Part shown: positions 16,258 to 25,066 of the stretch, piece after piece
Numbering within the stretch: the stretch's first letter is position 1
How the letters are laid out: each line of letters starts with the position of its first letter
Assembly (NCBI RefSeq): GCF_009687845.1
Contig: NZ_BLAD01000095.1
Location: forward strand, 5,049-50,684
Length of the DNA stretch: 45,636 nt
From: Acrocarpospora corrugata
GTDB taxonomy: Bacteria; Actinomycetota; Actinomycetes; Streptosporangiales; Streptosporangiaceae
Direction of reading: 5' to 3'
Made by a program: the position numbers and the translations under genes
The notes under the pieces: generated by a model
What the model saw: only the letters and a program-made list of their open reading frames with translations
Database searches by the model: none
Told to the model about the DNA's origin: nothing

Positions 16258-17109
16258 ATGCTGCGCATCGCCATCCCCAACAAAGGTTCCCTGTCCGAAC
16301 CGGCGTCCGCGATGCTGGCTGAGGCCGGTTATCGCCAGCGCGCGCAGGTCAAGGACCTCGTGGTGGTGGATGAGGCGAACGGGGTGGAGTTCTTCTTTCT
16401 CCGCCCGCGCGACATCGCCGTCTACGTCGGTTCCGGCCGGCTCGACGTCGGCATCACCGGGCGTGATCTGCTGCTGGACTCCGGGGCGGCGGCCGAGGAG
16501 ATCATGCCCCTGGGCTTCGCCCGCTCGACCTTCCACTTCGCCGGGACGCCCGGCGTGGCCGCCTCGGTCCATGACCTGGAGGGCATGCGGATCGCCACCT
16601 CCTTCTCCGGCCTGGTCGCCAAACACCTGGCCGACAAGGGCGTGACGCCCGCCGCGATCGTCCACCTGGACGGCGCGGTCGAAACCTCGCTGCGCCTGGG
16701 CGTCGCCGAAGTCATCGCGGACGTGGTCGAAACCGGCTCCACCCTCGCCGCCCTCGGCCTGAAGATCATCGGTTCCCCCATCATGACCTCGGAAGCCATC
16801 GTGATCCGCCCCGTCGGCGCGCAGCCCGCCCACGAGGCAGAGCAGCGTTTCCTGCACCGCCTCAAAGGCGTCCTGATCGCCCGCAAATACGTCCTGATGG
16901 ACTACGACATCCGCAACGAACACGTGGACCACGCCATCTCCCTCACGCCCGGCCTCGAATCCCCCACCATCTCCCCGCTCCACCGCCACGGCTGGACGGC
17001 CGTCCGCTCGATGGTCCCCGCCGACCAGGCGCAGACCATCATGGACGAACTCGAATCCGCCGGCGCCCGCGCCATCCTGATCACCCAGATCCACGGCTGC
17101 CGCACCTGA
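16258..17109 (+). CDS. hisG: ATP phosphoribosyltransferase, long form
   Basis: 283 aa; catalyses the first step of histidine synthesis, ATP + PRPP to phosphoribosyl-ATP. The N terminus LRIAIPNKGSLSEPA is diagnostic, followed by DVGITGRDLLLDSG and DVVETGSTLAALGLKII (the PRPP site). A C-terminal ACT-like regulatory domain (from about residue 205) gives the long, histidine-feedback-inhibited form. I start it at ATG 16258 (AGAGG 8 nt upstream); in-frame extension to 16123 adds 45 residues with no homology. hisE, normally directly upstream in actinomycetes, is absent: the 189 bp before hisG hold only a terminator hairpin and presumably the promoter. The hisG stop codon directly abuts the stop of the convergent sigma gene. 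Confidence 0.96.
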   Translation: MLRIAIPNKGSLSEPASAMLAEAGYRQRAQVKDLVVVDEANGVEFFFLRPRDIAVYVGSGRLDVGITGRDLLLDSGAAAEEIMPLGFARSTFHFAGTPGVAASVHDLEGMRIATSFSGLVAKHLADKGVTPAAIVHLDGAVETSLRLGVAEVIADVVETGSTLAALGLKIIGSPIMTSEAIVIRPVGAQPAHEAEQRFLHRLKGVLIARKYVLMDYDIRNEHVDHAISLTPGLESPTISPLHRHGWTAVRSMVPADQAQTIMDELESAGARAILITQIHGCRT

Positions 17110-18306
17110 TCATCGCGGCCCGAGCTCGTCCAGGCTCCGGCGCAGGAACTCGCGTTCGACCTCGTTCTCCGTCCTGGTCAGCGCCGTCTCATAGGCGGCG
17201 GCCGCCTCTCCGTCCCGGCCGAGGCGCTGGAGCAGGTTCGCGCGGATCGCGTGGAACAGGTGGTAGCGGTCGAGATCGAGTTCGTCGACGAGGCCGAGCG
17301 CCTCCGCCGGCCCGCGCAGCTCCGCCACCGCGACCGCGCGATTGAGCGCCGCCACCGGCGAGGGCGCCACCACCAGCAACTGGTCGTACAGCTGGAGCAC
17401 CTGGCCCCAGTCGGTGCCGCCCGCGTCCGTGTGCACCGCGTTGATCGCCGCCTGGATCTGGTACGGCCCCGGCCTGCCCCGCCGCAGGCACCGCCGGACC
17501 AGCGCCCGCCCTTCGGTGATCAGCTCCCGATCCCACCGGCCGCGATCCTGCCCGGCCAGCGGCACGAGCACGCCCCCGGCGGCCCGCGCGTCCCGCCGCG
17601 CCTCGGTGAGCAGCATCAACGCGAGCAACCCCACCGCCTCCGGCTCGTCGGGCATGAGCTCGACCAGCACCCGGGCCAGCCGGATCGCCTCCGCGCACAG
17701 ATCCTCCCGGACCAGCCGGCCGCCCGACGTGGCGAGATACCCCTCATTGAAGATCAGGTAAAGCACCGCCAGGACCGCCCGCACCCGATCGGGCAGATCC
17801 ACCTCACGCGGCACCCGGTACGGAATGCCCGCGTCCCGGATCTTCCCCTTCGCCCGGACCAGCCGCTGCGCCATCGTCGGCTCCGGCACCTGGAACGCGT
17901 GCGCGATCTCCGCCGTGGTCAGCCCGCCCAGCAGCCGCAGGGTCAGCGCCACCTGCGCGGCCGTCCCCAGCGCCGGATGGCAGCAGATGAAGACCAGGCG
18001 AAGCCGGTCGTCGCGCACCACGCCCTCCTCCATCGGTTCCGTCTCGGCGTGCAGCAGCGCGGCCTGCGCGTGTTTGGCGTCCCTGGCGGCTTCCTTGCGG
18101 AGCCGGTCGACCGCCCGGTTCCGGGCGGTGACGATGATCCATCCGGCCGGGCTGGGTGGTTCTCCGTTCTCCGGCCAGAGCCGTACGGCCGCGGCGAACG
18201 CGTCCTGGACCGCTTCCTCGGCGATGTCGAGGTCGCCGAAGACGCGGGCCAGGACGGCCACCGCGCGGCCGTACTCGGCCCGGAAGATCCGTTCGATCTC
18301 GTGCAT
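17110..18306 (-). CDS. ECF42-type RNA polymerase sigma factor with TPR-like C-terminal extension
   Basis: 398 aa. The N-terminal third has sigma-70 regions 2 and 4: [42 protein letters not shown], then [37 protein letters not shown]. It is followed by a long helical extension ([14 protein letters not shown]..., [38 protein letters not shown]) typical of the ECF42 group (formerly SigI/DUF6596-like). Published work on this group shows that the extension is needed for activity and that no anti-sigma factor exists. It starts at ATG 18306, overlapping the stop of the DGPF gene by one base (TGATG), so the two are translationally coupled. A longer in-frame frame up to 18561 is the antisense of the DGPF gene. 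Confidence 0.93.
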   Translation of the reverse strand: MHEIERIFRAEYGRAVAVLARVFGDLDIAEEAVQDAFAAAVRLWPENGEPPSPAGWIIVTARNRAVDRLRKEAARDAKHAQAALLHAETEPMEEGVVRDDRLRLVFICCHPALGTAAQVALTLRLLGGLTTAEIAHAFQVPEPTMAQRLVRAKGKIRDAGIPYRVPREVDLPDRVRAVLAVLYLIFNEGYLATSGGRLVREDLCAEAIRLARVLVELMPDEPEAVGLLALMLLTEARRDARAAGGVLVPLAGQDRGRWDRELITEGRALVRRCLRRGRPGPYQIQAAINAVHTDAGGTDWGQVLQLYDQLLVVAPSPVAALNRAVAVAELRGPAEALGLVDELDLDRYHLFHAIRANLLQRLGRDGEAAAAYETALTRTENEVEREFLRRSLDELGPR

Positions 18307-18650
18307 CAGCCCTCGTTGACGGGGCGCACCTCGATCGGCAGCGTGGTGATCCGGCTGAGCTTGCCGCCCCATTCGAGCGCCGCGTCCAAATCCTCGGCCC
18401 GGATCACCGTGAACCCCCCGAGATGCTCCTTGCCCTCCACATACGGCCCATCGGTGAACAGCAGGTCGCCGTCCTTCGCCCGGACCACGGTGGCGGTGCT
18501 CGCCGGATGCAGTCCTCCGGCGAACACCCACGCGCCCGCGTCCCGGAGCTCCTGGTTCCACACTTCCAGCTCGCGCATGATCGCCCCCAGATCGACCTCG
18601 GGCGGCGGGTCGCCGTCGGGCTGATAGACGCTGAGCAGGTACTGCTTCAT
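18306..18650 (-). CDS. YCII/DGPF-domain protein
   Basis: 114 aa. The YCII-related fold is shown by [13 protein letters not shown] at the start and [32 protein letters not shown], which contains the DGPY(F) signature. DGPF proteins are the standard genomic partners and targets of ECF42 sigma factors; their biochemical role is not known. A good AGGAGG lies 8 nt before the ATG. It is the first gene of a two-gene operon with the sigma factor, behind an ECF-like promoter that the sigma factor probably recognises. Confidence 0.93.
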   Translation of the reverse strand: MKQYLLSVYQPDGDPPPEVDLGAIMRELEVWNQELRDAGAWVFAGGLHPASTATVVRAKDGDLLFTDGPYVEGKEHLGGFTVIRAEDLDAALEWGGKLSRITTLPIEVRPVNEG

Positions 18651-18683
18651 CTCGAATCCCTCCTAGTCCAGCTTCTCACCCCC

Positions 18684-18712
18684 TAGACGAACGACCTGGG
18701 CCCGGATCGACA
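18684..18712 (-). promoter_or_regulatory. ECF-type promoter of the DGPF-sigma operon
   Basis: On the minus strand TGTCGA (18707-18712), 17 bp, CGTCTA (18684-18689), about 33 bp before the DGPF start codon. TGTCGA is the -35 reported for ECF42 targets, and CGTC is a common ECF -10, so autoregulation is likely. Confidence 0.6.
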
Positions 18713-18801
18713 CCGCTGAATGCGCACCCGGAACGCCCGCCGATCATGCGGTTTCTGACGGCATAATGGCCAGATCGGGTCACCTGGCTGCGGAGTACCG
18801 T

Positions 18802-19674
18802 GTGGACGAAAAGGACTGGAACCGGCTGGTCCATCAGCTACGCCACGGCGACTGCACGCCTTTCCTGGGCGCGGGCGCGGTGGCGGGCACGCTGCCGACC
18901 GCCCGTGAACTTTCCGAGGATCTGGCCGCACGTTACGACTATCCGTTCGGCGACTCGCACAACCTGGCGCGAGTAACCGAATACGCCGTCGTCTCCCAGG
19001 GCTACGACTCCGTAGAGACCAAATTCGCGTTCGCCGACCGCTTGAATCACTATCCACGGCCGCTGGCCGAGGCACACGAACCGCATACCGCGCTGGCCGC
19101 CTTTCCCATCTCCGTGTACATCACGACCAACTACGACGACTTCATGTTGAACGCGCTGCGGGCGGCGGGGAAGGCTCCCCAGCTGGCGATCTGCCCCTGG
19201 AACGAGCCGCGCTGGGATGAGGAAGTCCAGCTGGCAGCCTGGGATCCCACGCCCGAGCAACCGCTGGTCTTTCACCTCCACGGGCAGGCCCAGTCCCCCA
19301 GTTCACTCGTTCTCACCGAGGGTGATTATCTGGATTTCCTGATCCGGCTGGCCGAGGACCGGAGCACTGGGAAAGGGGAACTGCTGCCGCCGACGGTGCT
19401 GCGCGCGCTCACCACGCAGCCGTTGCTCTTTCTCGGGTACGGGGTGCAGGACTGGCCCTTCCGCACCGTCTTCCAGGGTTTGCTGCGGACGATGCCTTCC
19501 ATGAACAGAAGGCGAAGCATCAGCGTCACGCTGATGCCGCCGACCTCGTCGCCGGGCCAGCATGACGCCGTCAGGAGGTATCTCGCCAAATACCTCGACG
19601 GCTGGAACATCAGCATCTACATAGGTACCGTCAAGGAATTCTTCAGAGAATTGCATCAGCGGGCGGGCGGTTAG
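18802..19674 (+). CDS. SIR2-like NAD-hydrolase-domain protein
   Basis: 290 aa from GTG 18802, which has GGAG 7 nt upstream; an ATG at 18766 would give 302 aa but lies inside a CATAAT that looks like the -10. A single SIR2-type Rossmann domain fills the protein: FLGAGA (residues 21-26), TTNYDDF (108-114, the Asn/Asp of the NAD site), FHLHG with the candidate catalytic His, and LLFLGYGVQDWPF. This form, with no zinc-binding cysteines, is that of defence-associated SIR2 NADases (ThsA, DSR, Avs5, SIR2-APAZ), not of protein deacetylases. It is followed after 6 bp by a STAND ATPase gene on the same strand. I infer that it is the toxic effector of that pair; no regulatory domain is present in the SIR2 protein itself. 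Confidence 0.88.
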   Translation: MDEKDWNRLVHQLRHGDCTPFLGAGAVAGTLPTARELSEDLAARYDYPFGDSHNLARVTEYAVVSQGYDSVETKFAFADRLNHYPRPLAEAHEPHTALAAFPISVYITTNYDDFMLNALRAAGKAPQLAICPWNEPRWDEEVQLAAWDPTPEQPLVFHLHGQAQSPSSLVLTEGDYLDFLIRLAEDRSTGKGELLPPTVLRALTTQPLLFLGYGVQDWPFRTVFQGLLRTMPSMNRRRSISVTLMPPTSSPGQHDAVRRYLAKYLDGWNISIYIGTVKEFFRELHQRAGG

Positions 19675-19680
19675 ACGACC

Positions 19681-21480
19681 GTGCCCGCTTCCTTTCCTCT
19701 GGACCACCCCTACGTGGGGCCTCGGCCCTACTCCTGGGCGGATCGGACTCAGTTCTACGGCAGGAAGCACGAGAACAGGCGGGTCCGAGACCTCTGGGAA
19801 GGGTCTCGATTCTTGGTGCTCCACGGTCCGCGAGGGTGCGGAAAGTCCTCGCTGCTGGCTGCCGGAGTCATGCCGGCCCTGAACGACAGCAACGTGGTGC
19901 TGCCGATCGGGCGGATTTCGCTGGGGGCCGGTGGGGTCACTCCGAATCATGGCATCGGCAATGTGCACACCTTCTCCTTGTTGTCCTGCTGGTCTCCGGA
20001 ACAACGGCCCGTCGAGATCCAGGACATGACCCTCGTCGACTACTTCAGGAACCTGCCGTCCAGCCTCGACGAATACGGCGAGTCCCGGACCGTGCTGGCG
20101 GCGATCGACCAGTTCGAAGACCTTTTCACGGCCTATCCCGGGCGTTCCGCGGACCGCGTGGAATTCATGGACCAGCTCTCCACGGTCATGCAGGAGTGGC
20201 CCACCCTGCACGTCCTGGTCACACTCAGGGACGAGTTCTATGCGGATTTCCTGGCCTATGAGGACAAGCTGCCCCGGCTTGAACTGGCGCGCGAACGTCT
20301 CCTGCCGCTGTCGGCGTACGGGGCCGTACAGGCGATCACGGGCCCGCTCGGCGGCACAGAACGGTTCCTCGCGCCCGGCCTGGTGGAGTCCTTTGTCGCG
20401 GACCTCTCCTCCCAGCGATTCTCCGACGGGCTGGGAGATTCGGTCACGATATCCACGGACAGAGTCGATCCGATCCGCCTGCAGACCGCGTGCTCGACCT
20501 ACTGGACCAGCCTCAACAGTGACCTGCACCAGATCGAGGCGGGCCATCTCCCGGCGTTGAGTGAACCGCGGGAGGAACTCCTCGCGTGGTACCGGGCGGC
20601 GGTCGCCCGGGTGGCCGGCCGGCTCGACCTGTCGGCTCACCTGCTACTGGCCTGGGTCAGCGCCACCTTCCTGGCGCACGATGGGCGCGCGCGGTGCGCG
20701 CTGGAAGGCCCGGCCGCGACCAGGGGGATGGCCCACCACGTGCCCGCCGCCTTGGAGCGTGAGAATGTTCTGGTCGCGCACCACCGTCTCGGCTCCCGCT
20801 GGTACGGCCTGGCGCACGCCTTGCTCGCGGAGCCGGTCAGGGTGGCGCTGCCCGGAGGCTGCGGCGACCATCCCCAGACCTGGCGTCACCTCGCCGCCGC
20901 CGAAGACGCCTGGAGCCAGGGAGCCGCCGCTGCGGCCCGCTATCAGTGCACGATCGGCCTGAAAGCGGCGACGGAGCCGATGGCCGTCATCGACCTGCAC
21001 GCCCTGCTCGGTCTCATGGCCGACGTGGACAGCGACCTGCCGACCGCGAGATCTCACTACGCCGAGGCGCTCAACGTCGCCAAATCCACCCAGGACACGG
21101 CACGCACCGTGAATCTGGCCCTGGCCATGGGCCGCCTCGAACGCAAGGCCAAGCAGGCGGCGAGCGCGATCGCCTGGCACCAGCAGGCGGTGGACCTCGG
21201 CCCGTCCGATCCCCGCGCGTTCCGTGAACTCGGCGCCAGCTGTTACGAGGCGGGCGATCGCCGCGAAGCCCTTGAGGCGTACAACGCCAGCCTGGTTCTG
21301 GACGCCCGCTCCTTCGAGGCGTTGGAGGCCACGACCGGCCTGCTGATCGATCTCGGCTGTGACCGGGAGGCGGTGGAGCAGGCCGCGCGGGCACTATCGG
21401 TGGCCCCGGACCCGGTGGCGGCCGCACGGATCAAGGAGCTCCGGCTGGTCGCGCAGCGGAGAATCAGTCAGGGGAACTGA
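19681..21480 (+). CDS. nSTAND-type ATPase with C-terminal TPR repeats
   Basis: 599 aa. The N terminus PYVGPRPYSWADRTQFYGRKHE is the entry motif of nSTAND1-like ATPases. Walker A is GPRGCGKSS (49-57) and Walker B is VLAAIDQFEDLF (about 138-149). VLVTLRDEFYADFL follows as the sensor region, then a winged-helix/helical region. From about residue 410 there are tetratricopeptide-like helices (ARSHYAEALNVAKS..., AIAWHQQAVDLGPSDPRAFRELGASCYEAGDRREALEAYNASLVLDARSFEALEATTGLLIDLG). STAND proteins act as signal-activated oligomerising switches, and the TPRs are the likely sensor. It starts at GTG 19681 with no strong ribosome site, so it is probably coupled to the SIR2 gene. The 3' end overlaps the opposite pentapeptide gene by 17 bp. 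Confidence 0.9.
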   Translation: MPASFPLDHPYVGPRPYSWADRTQFYGRKHENRRVRDLWEGSRFLVLHGPRGCGKSSLLAAGVMPALNDSNVVLPIGRISLGAGGVTPNHGIGNVHTFSLLSCWSPEQRPVEIQDMTLVDYFRNLPSSLDEYGESRTVLAAIDQFEDLFTAYPGRSADRVEFMDQLSTVMQEWPTLHVLVTLRDEFYADFLAYEDKLPRLELARERLLPLSAYGAVQAITGPLGGTERFLAPGLVESFVADLSSQRFSDGLGDSVTISTDRVDPIRLQTACSTYWTSLNSDLHQIEAGHLPALSEPREELLAWYRAAVARVAGRLDLSAHLLLAWVSATFLAHDGRARCALEGPAATRGMAHHVPAALERENVLVAHHRLGSRWYGLAHALLAEPVRVALPGGCGDHPQTWRHLAAAEDAWSQGAAAAARYQCTIGLKAATEPMAVIDLHALLGLMADVDSDLPTARSHYAEALNVAKSTQDTARTVNLALAMGRLERKAKQAASAIAWHQQAVDLGPSDPRAFRELGASCYEAGDRREALEAYNASLVLDARSFEALEATTGLLIDLGCDREAVEQAARALSVAPDPVAAARIKELRLVAQRRISQGN

Positions 21481-22549
21481 GCCAGCCAGGTGGGAGATCG
21501 ACGCCACGGGACTTCCTGGCCGCGTCGGCAAGACCGCGTGGTGCCTGGCCGGTCGCGAGCCTGAAGTCGGTCCGGCCGTCGGCACCCACCGTCAGCCCGG
21601 CGAAACTCGCCACACCGGTGCCGAATTCAGCGCCGGCGAACATGATGGTCCCTCGGGCCACTGTCGCCGCGTCGAAGTCGACGCTTCCCGACAGAAACTT
21701 CGCCCTGGAGAAGTCGATGTCCGCCGAGAGGTGCGCCCGGCGGAATTGAACCCGCGCACCCACGACGACGATGTCCGCGAAACTCACCGCGCCAGTGAAG
21801 ATCGCCCTCGTGAAGTCGACCACTCCGCCGGAGAAGGTCACACCCGCGAAGTCGTCCTCGTCGAATTCGACATAGCTGAAGTCGAAGTCGTATCCGTGCC
21901 ACGAATTCGGCGCCTCGTCCCGGAGGCGGGCGGTGACGATCCGGAGGATGGTGCGGCGGATCTCCCGCATGGCGCCGAACTCCAGGACGTCGGCGGGGGA
22001 TGGCTGACCCTCGGTCAACGCCCGGTTGGGGACACGGAGGAAGGCGCACAGCACGTCGATCATGGTTTGCCGTAGTCCCCTGCTGGGCGCCTCGTCGGCC
22101 AGCCCGGCCAGCGCGTGAATCCCCGCCAGCCGTACCGCCGGGGAGTCGTGACCGAGCTGATCGGCGGCGGTGGCGAAACGCTCGTTGAACAGCTTGGTGT
22201 CCTCGCGGCGTTCGGCGCGCTGCTGGCGACGTTCCGCGGCTTCCAGGACCTTCTGCCGCCGGTACGCGACGACCAGCGCGATCGTCCCGCCCACTCCAGC
22301 GATGATCCCGAAGCTCAGTTTGACCAGGTCGAGCAGACGAGCCAGCGGCAGGCCAGCCGTCCCGACTGCCGCCAGCGCGGGAAACCCCATCACCCACAGC
22401 GACGCGAGCAGCAGCCCTGCCCCCAGGGCGACAGCGCCGGTCAACGCCAGCGCCAGCACGGGCCCGAGCCGGGCAAGCCGGGGTTCCGCGACCGCCTCCA
22501 CCGGATCGGCCAGTTCGGTCTTCTTCGCCACCCAACCACGATGAGGCAT
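21464..22549 (-). CDS. membrane-anchored pentapeptide-repeat protein
   Basis: 361 aa from ATG 22549; a longer frame to 22705 adds 52 residues without features. Two membrane segments come first (LGPVLALALTGAVALGAGLLLASLW and LVKLSFGIIAGVGGTIALVVAY), then a charged helix (RRQKVLEAAERRQQRAERREDTKLFNERFATAADQLGHDSPAVRLAGIHALAGLADE). From about residue 245 pentapeptide repeats form a right-handed beta-helix (FDFSYVEFDEDDFAGVTFSGGVVDFTRAIFTGAVSFADI...VDFDAATVARGTIMFAGAEF). Such proteins are common in actinomycetes and their role is unknown. No ribosome site precedes the ATG. It converges on the STAND gene with a 17-bp coding overlap. Confidence 0.85.
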   Translation of the reverse strand: MPHRGWVAKKTELADPVEAVAEPRLARLGPVLALALTGAVALGAGLLLASLWVMGFPALAAVGTAGLPLARLLDLVKLSFGIIAGVGGTIALVVAYRRQKVLEAAERRQQRAERREDTKLFNERFATAADQLGHDSPAVRLAGIHALAGLADEAPSRGLRQTMIDVLCAFLRVPNRALTEGQPSPADVLEFGAMREIRRTILRIVTARLRDEAPNSWHGYDFDFSYVEFDEDDFAGVTFSGGVVDFTRAIFTGAVSFADIVVVGARVQFRRAHLSADIDFSRAKFLSGSVDFDAATVARGTIMFAGAEFGTGVASFAGLTVGADGRTDFRLATGQAPRGLADAARKSRGVDLPPGWLSSPD

Positions 22550-22771
22550 CCGTACCGAAATGTCTGCCCAACCAATCGTGGATCTGTTGACCGAATAGAG
22601 GTCTTGACTAGCGGACGGAGGCTGTGAATAGGTTGCCGCCTCTATTTGGCGCCAGTTGATAACCGCAGGGATTGAGTCGGTGTTGTAACGAATGCAACGT
22701 TCCAATAGTTAAGGGGTGGCATTTCGCGATAATGGTGGCGGTGTTGTTGGAGCCTATGTGCGGAGGGCTTC

Positions 22772-25066
22772 ATGGATGTGGTCGCTGTCTGGTCGCGGCG
22801 GATCGCGGCGGACGTCACTCCCGGGGAAGTGGGGGTGGCGGAGGTCGTGGGGGCGGCCTATGTCGCCGGCGGGAAACGGCGGCGGGAGCTGTTCGGCCGC
22901 GGGGGTGGCGGCGAGCCGGGTGGGTTCGGGGCGGGGCTGGGGCCGGGGGATCTGGCGCTCATTCTGGATGCGCTGCGGTTCACGTCCGATCATCTGCTTG
23001 ACCTGGTCGTGGAGAATCCGCTGGCCAATCTGATGGTGTTGCTCGCCATGCGGCAGGGGATGCGGCGGCGGGGGGTTCCGGCGGCGGGAGCAGTACAGGA
23101 TGAGGGGTTCGATCGGGTTGTCGGGGGGTTGGAGGAGCGGCTGCGGGCGCGGGGGGTGGCTGCGGAGCGGGCCGAGGAAATGACCTATGAGACGTTGAAG
23201 GTGGTGTTTCAGCCAGAGCGGGATGCGGCGGAGATCCGGGCGTTTCTGGGGGCTTTGTCGGGAAGTCAGGCGGCTGAGCGGGTTTCCGCGGAGCGGCTGC
23301 CGGCACGGCGGGAGGACGGGCCGGGATGGATGTTGCCGCCCTGGCTCTGGCTGTATTTTCTGGGGATCAGCGCGCCGTCCATGCCGGCACTGGTGGATAG
23401 CGTCCAGGAGGATCTGGACGGGATATCCAGTCTGGTCGGGTATCTGACAGCGGGAGCGCGGGAGGCGGCGGAGACGCTGCTGACGGGGACCGGGCTTTTT
23501 GAGCTTTTTCCGGCTTTGCTGCTCTTGTCAGGAATTTTGGGGGTGCTGTTTCCGGGGGCCCGGGGGCGTTGGGCGGAGCGGCGCCATCGGCTGCGGGTGA
23601 GCACGGATCCCGCCGTCCTGGAGATGACCGCGCTGGTACGGCGGCACGCGCCCGGCATCGAACTCCGGCTCGGCGAACGGCTGGACCGGATGGCGCGGGT
23701 GTACCCGGTGGGATGGCGCGAGGCCCGGATCGCGATATATCCGCCGATGCTGCGAATGTGGCATACGGATCGGGACGCCGCCACGGCGGTGCTGCTGCAC
23801 GAGGTCGCGCATCTGCGGCAGGGCGACCACCTGATCGTCGGGCTGGCGAGCCCGTTCGTCTGGCTGGTACGCGGCTGGAGCGTGCTGCTCACGGCGTTTG
23901 TGGCGATTCCGGTCGTCCTGTACCTGTTCACCGATGACCCGGCGGCGCGGATGGTCGTGGCCTCGCTGCTCCACGACACGATGTCGGTGCCGATCGCGCT
24001 GGTCCTGCCGGTGGCGGGACTCTGGGTCGCCGAACTCAGCGCCGACCGGTTCGCACTCCAGGAAGCCGGACCGGACGCGCTGCGGCGCGCGCTGGGGACG
24101 ACCGGGCGACGCGGTTTCCTGGCCGGAATCGGGGCTCTGCTCAACTCGCTCACCCATCCGCCGCGCGCCCTCCGGCTGAAGGCCGCCGCCATGTGGCCCG
24201 GCGGCACCGCGGCCTTCGCGGCCCTGTGGCCCGCCGCCGTCCTGGTGAGAATCGCGTTGATCGCCCTCTACGGGGTCCTCGCCCACCAGTTGAACGGCTC
24301 GTCCTTCGCCGAGGCGTTGAGCACGGTCGGCACGGGCATTCTGGATGATCTGTCCGGCGCGCAGGTCGTCCTGATCGAGATGCTGGTGCTCCTGGTCAAC
24401 TGGCCGCTGCTGGCCCCGCTCTGGATGCGCATCTGGACGCCGGTGCCGGCCGCGCGGCAGCGGTTCGCGCCCTATCTGGCGTCGGCGCTGGTCCCGGCGG
24501 TCCTCGCGGTGGGCAGCCTGACCGGCGGCGACGTGCCGCCGGGCCCCGGGCCGGTGCCTCCCGCGTCCACGAGCGCGGCGGCGCAGCCGACGAGTGCCAG
24601 TCCCGAAGCACAGCCGACCGAGGAGCGTACCGAAGCCGTGGACACGCGGCCGTGGGCCGGACGGCAGTTGCCGGTGCAGTTGCGGTTCACGAGTGCGCAG
24701 CCGCTGATGCAGCTGTCGGGGCCGTCGCAGGCGCTGGGGTCGGCGGTGAGCTGGCTCGGGGCCGGGATCTGGCGGGCGGAGCGGGACGGGCGGTTGTCGT
24801 TCGAAAACCTGGCCGGGCGGACCGACATCCGGCCGGGTGAGGGATTCTGGCTGCGCATCGGTGACGTGATCACCTTCTGGATGGCCGTCGAGATGGACGT
24901 CGACGGCCGCCCGGTCACCACCGAGATCAACGGCGAGATCAACCTGGCCACCAGCGCCATGGACGCGACCTGGATGCCCAAACTCACCTCGGGCGACCCG
25001 GCTCAGCTGATGACCGCGCCCACGTTCCAGATCAGCAGCACGGTCAGTGTTGATCCGGCTCCCTGA
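22772..25066 (+). CDS. polytopic M48/M56-like zinc metallopeptidase
   Basis: 764 aa. The N-terminal 130 residues are soluble. Hydrophobic segments then follow (WLWLYFLGISAPSMPALV; LFELFPALLLLSGILGVLF), then the peptidase core with the zinc motif HEVAH at residues 343-347 (ATAVLLHEVAHLRQGDHLI). Two membrane segments come after it (FVWLVRGWSVLLTAFVAIPVVLYLF) and a downstream ELSADRFALQ that can supply the third, Glu/Asp-type ligand. More membrane helices follow, and a C-terminal Pro/Ser/Ala-rich linker leads to a soluble beta-rich domain (about 600-764). This is the layout of membrane-embedded M48/M56 peptidases (HtpX/BlaR1-like). ATG 22772 is the first start after the divergent pentapeptide gene. 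The 3' end overlaps the opposite cyclase-like gene by 23 bp. Confidence 0.85.
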   Translation: MDVVAVWSRRIAADVTPGEVGVAEVVGAAYVAGGKRRRELFGRGGGGEPGGFGAGLGPGDLALILDALRFTSDHLLDLVVENPLANLMVLLAMRQGMRRRGVPAAGAVQDEGFDRVVGGLEERLRARGVAAERAEEMTYETLKVVFQPERDAAEIRAFLGALSGSQAAERVSAERLPARREDGPGWMLPPWLWLYFLGISAPSMPALVDSVQEDLDGISSLVGYLTAGAREAAETLLTGTGLFELFPALLLLSGILGVLFPGARGRWAERRHRLRVSTDPAVLEMTALVRRHAPGIELRLGERLDRMARVYPVGWREARIAIYPPMLRMWHTDRDAATAVLLHEVAHLRQGDHLIVGLASPFVWLVRGWSVLLTAFVAIPVVLYLFTDDPAARMVVASLLHDTMSVPIALVLPVAGLWVAELSADRFALQEAGPDALRRALGTTGRRGFLAGIGALLNSLTHPPRALRLKAAAMWPGGTAAFAALWPAAVLVRIALIALYGVLAHQLNGSSFAEALSTVGTGILDDLSGAQVVLIEMLVLLVNWPLLAPLWMRIWTPVPAARQRFAPYLASALVPAVLAVGSLTGGDVPPGPGPVPPASTSAAAQPTSASPEAQPTEERTEAVDTRPWAGRQLPVQLRFTSAQPLMQLSGPSQALGSAVSWLGAGIWRAERDGRLSFENLAGRTDIRPGEGFWLRIGDVITFWMAVEMDVDGRPVTTEINGEINLATSAMDATWMPKLTSGDPAQLMTAPTFQISSTVSVDPAP

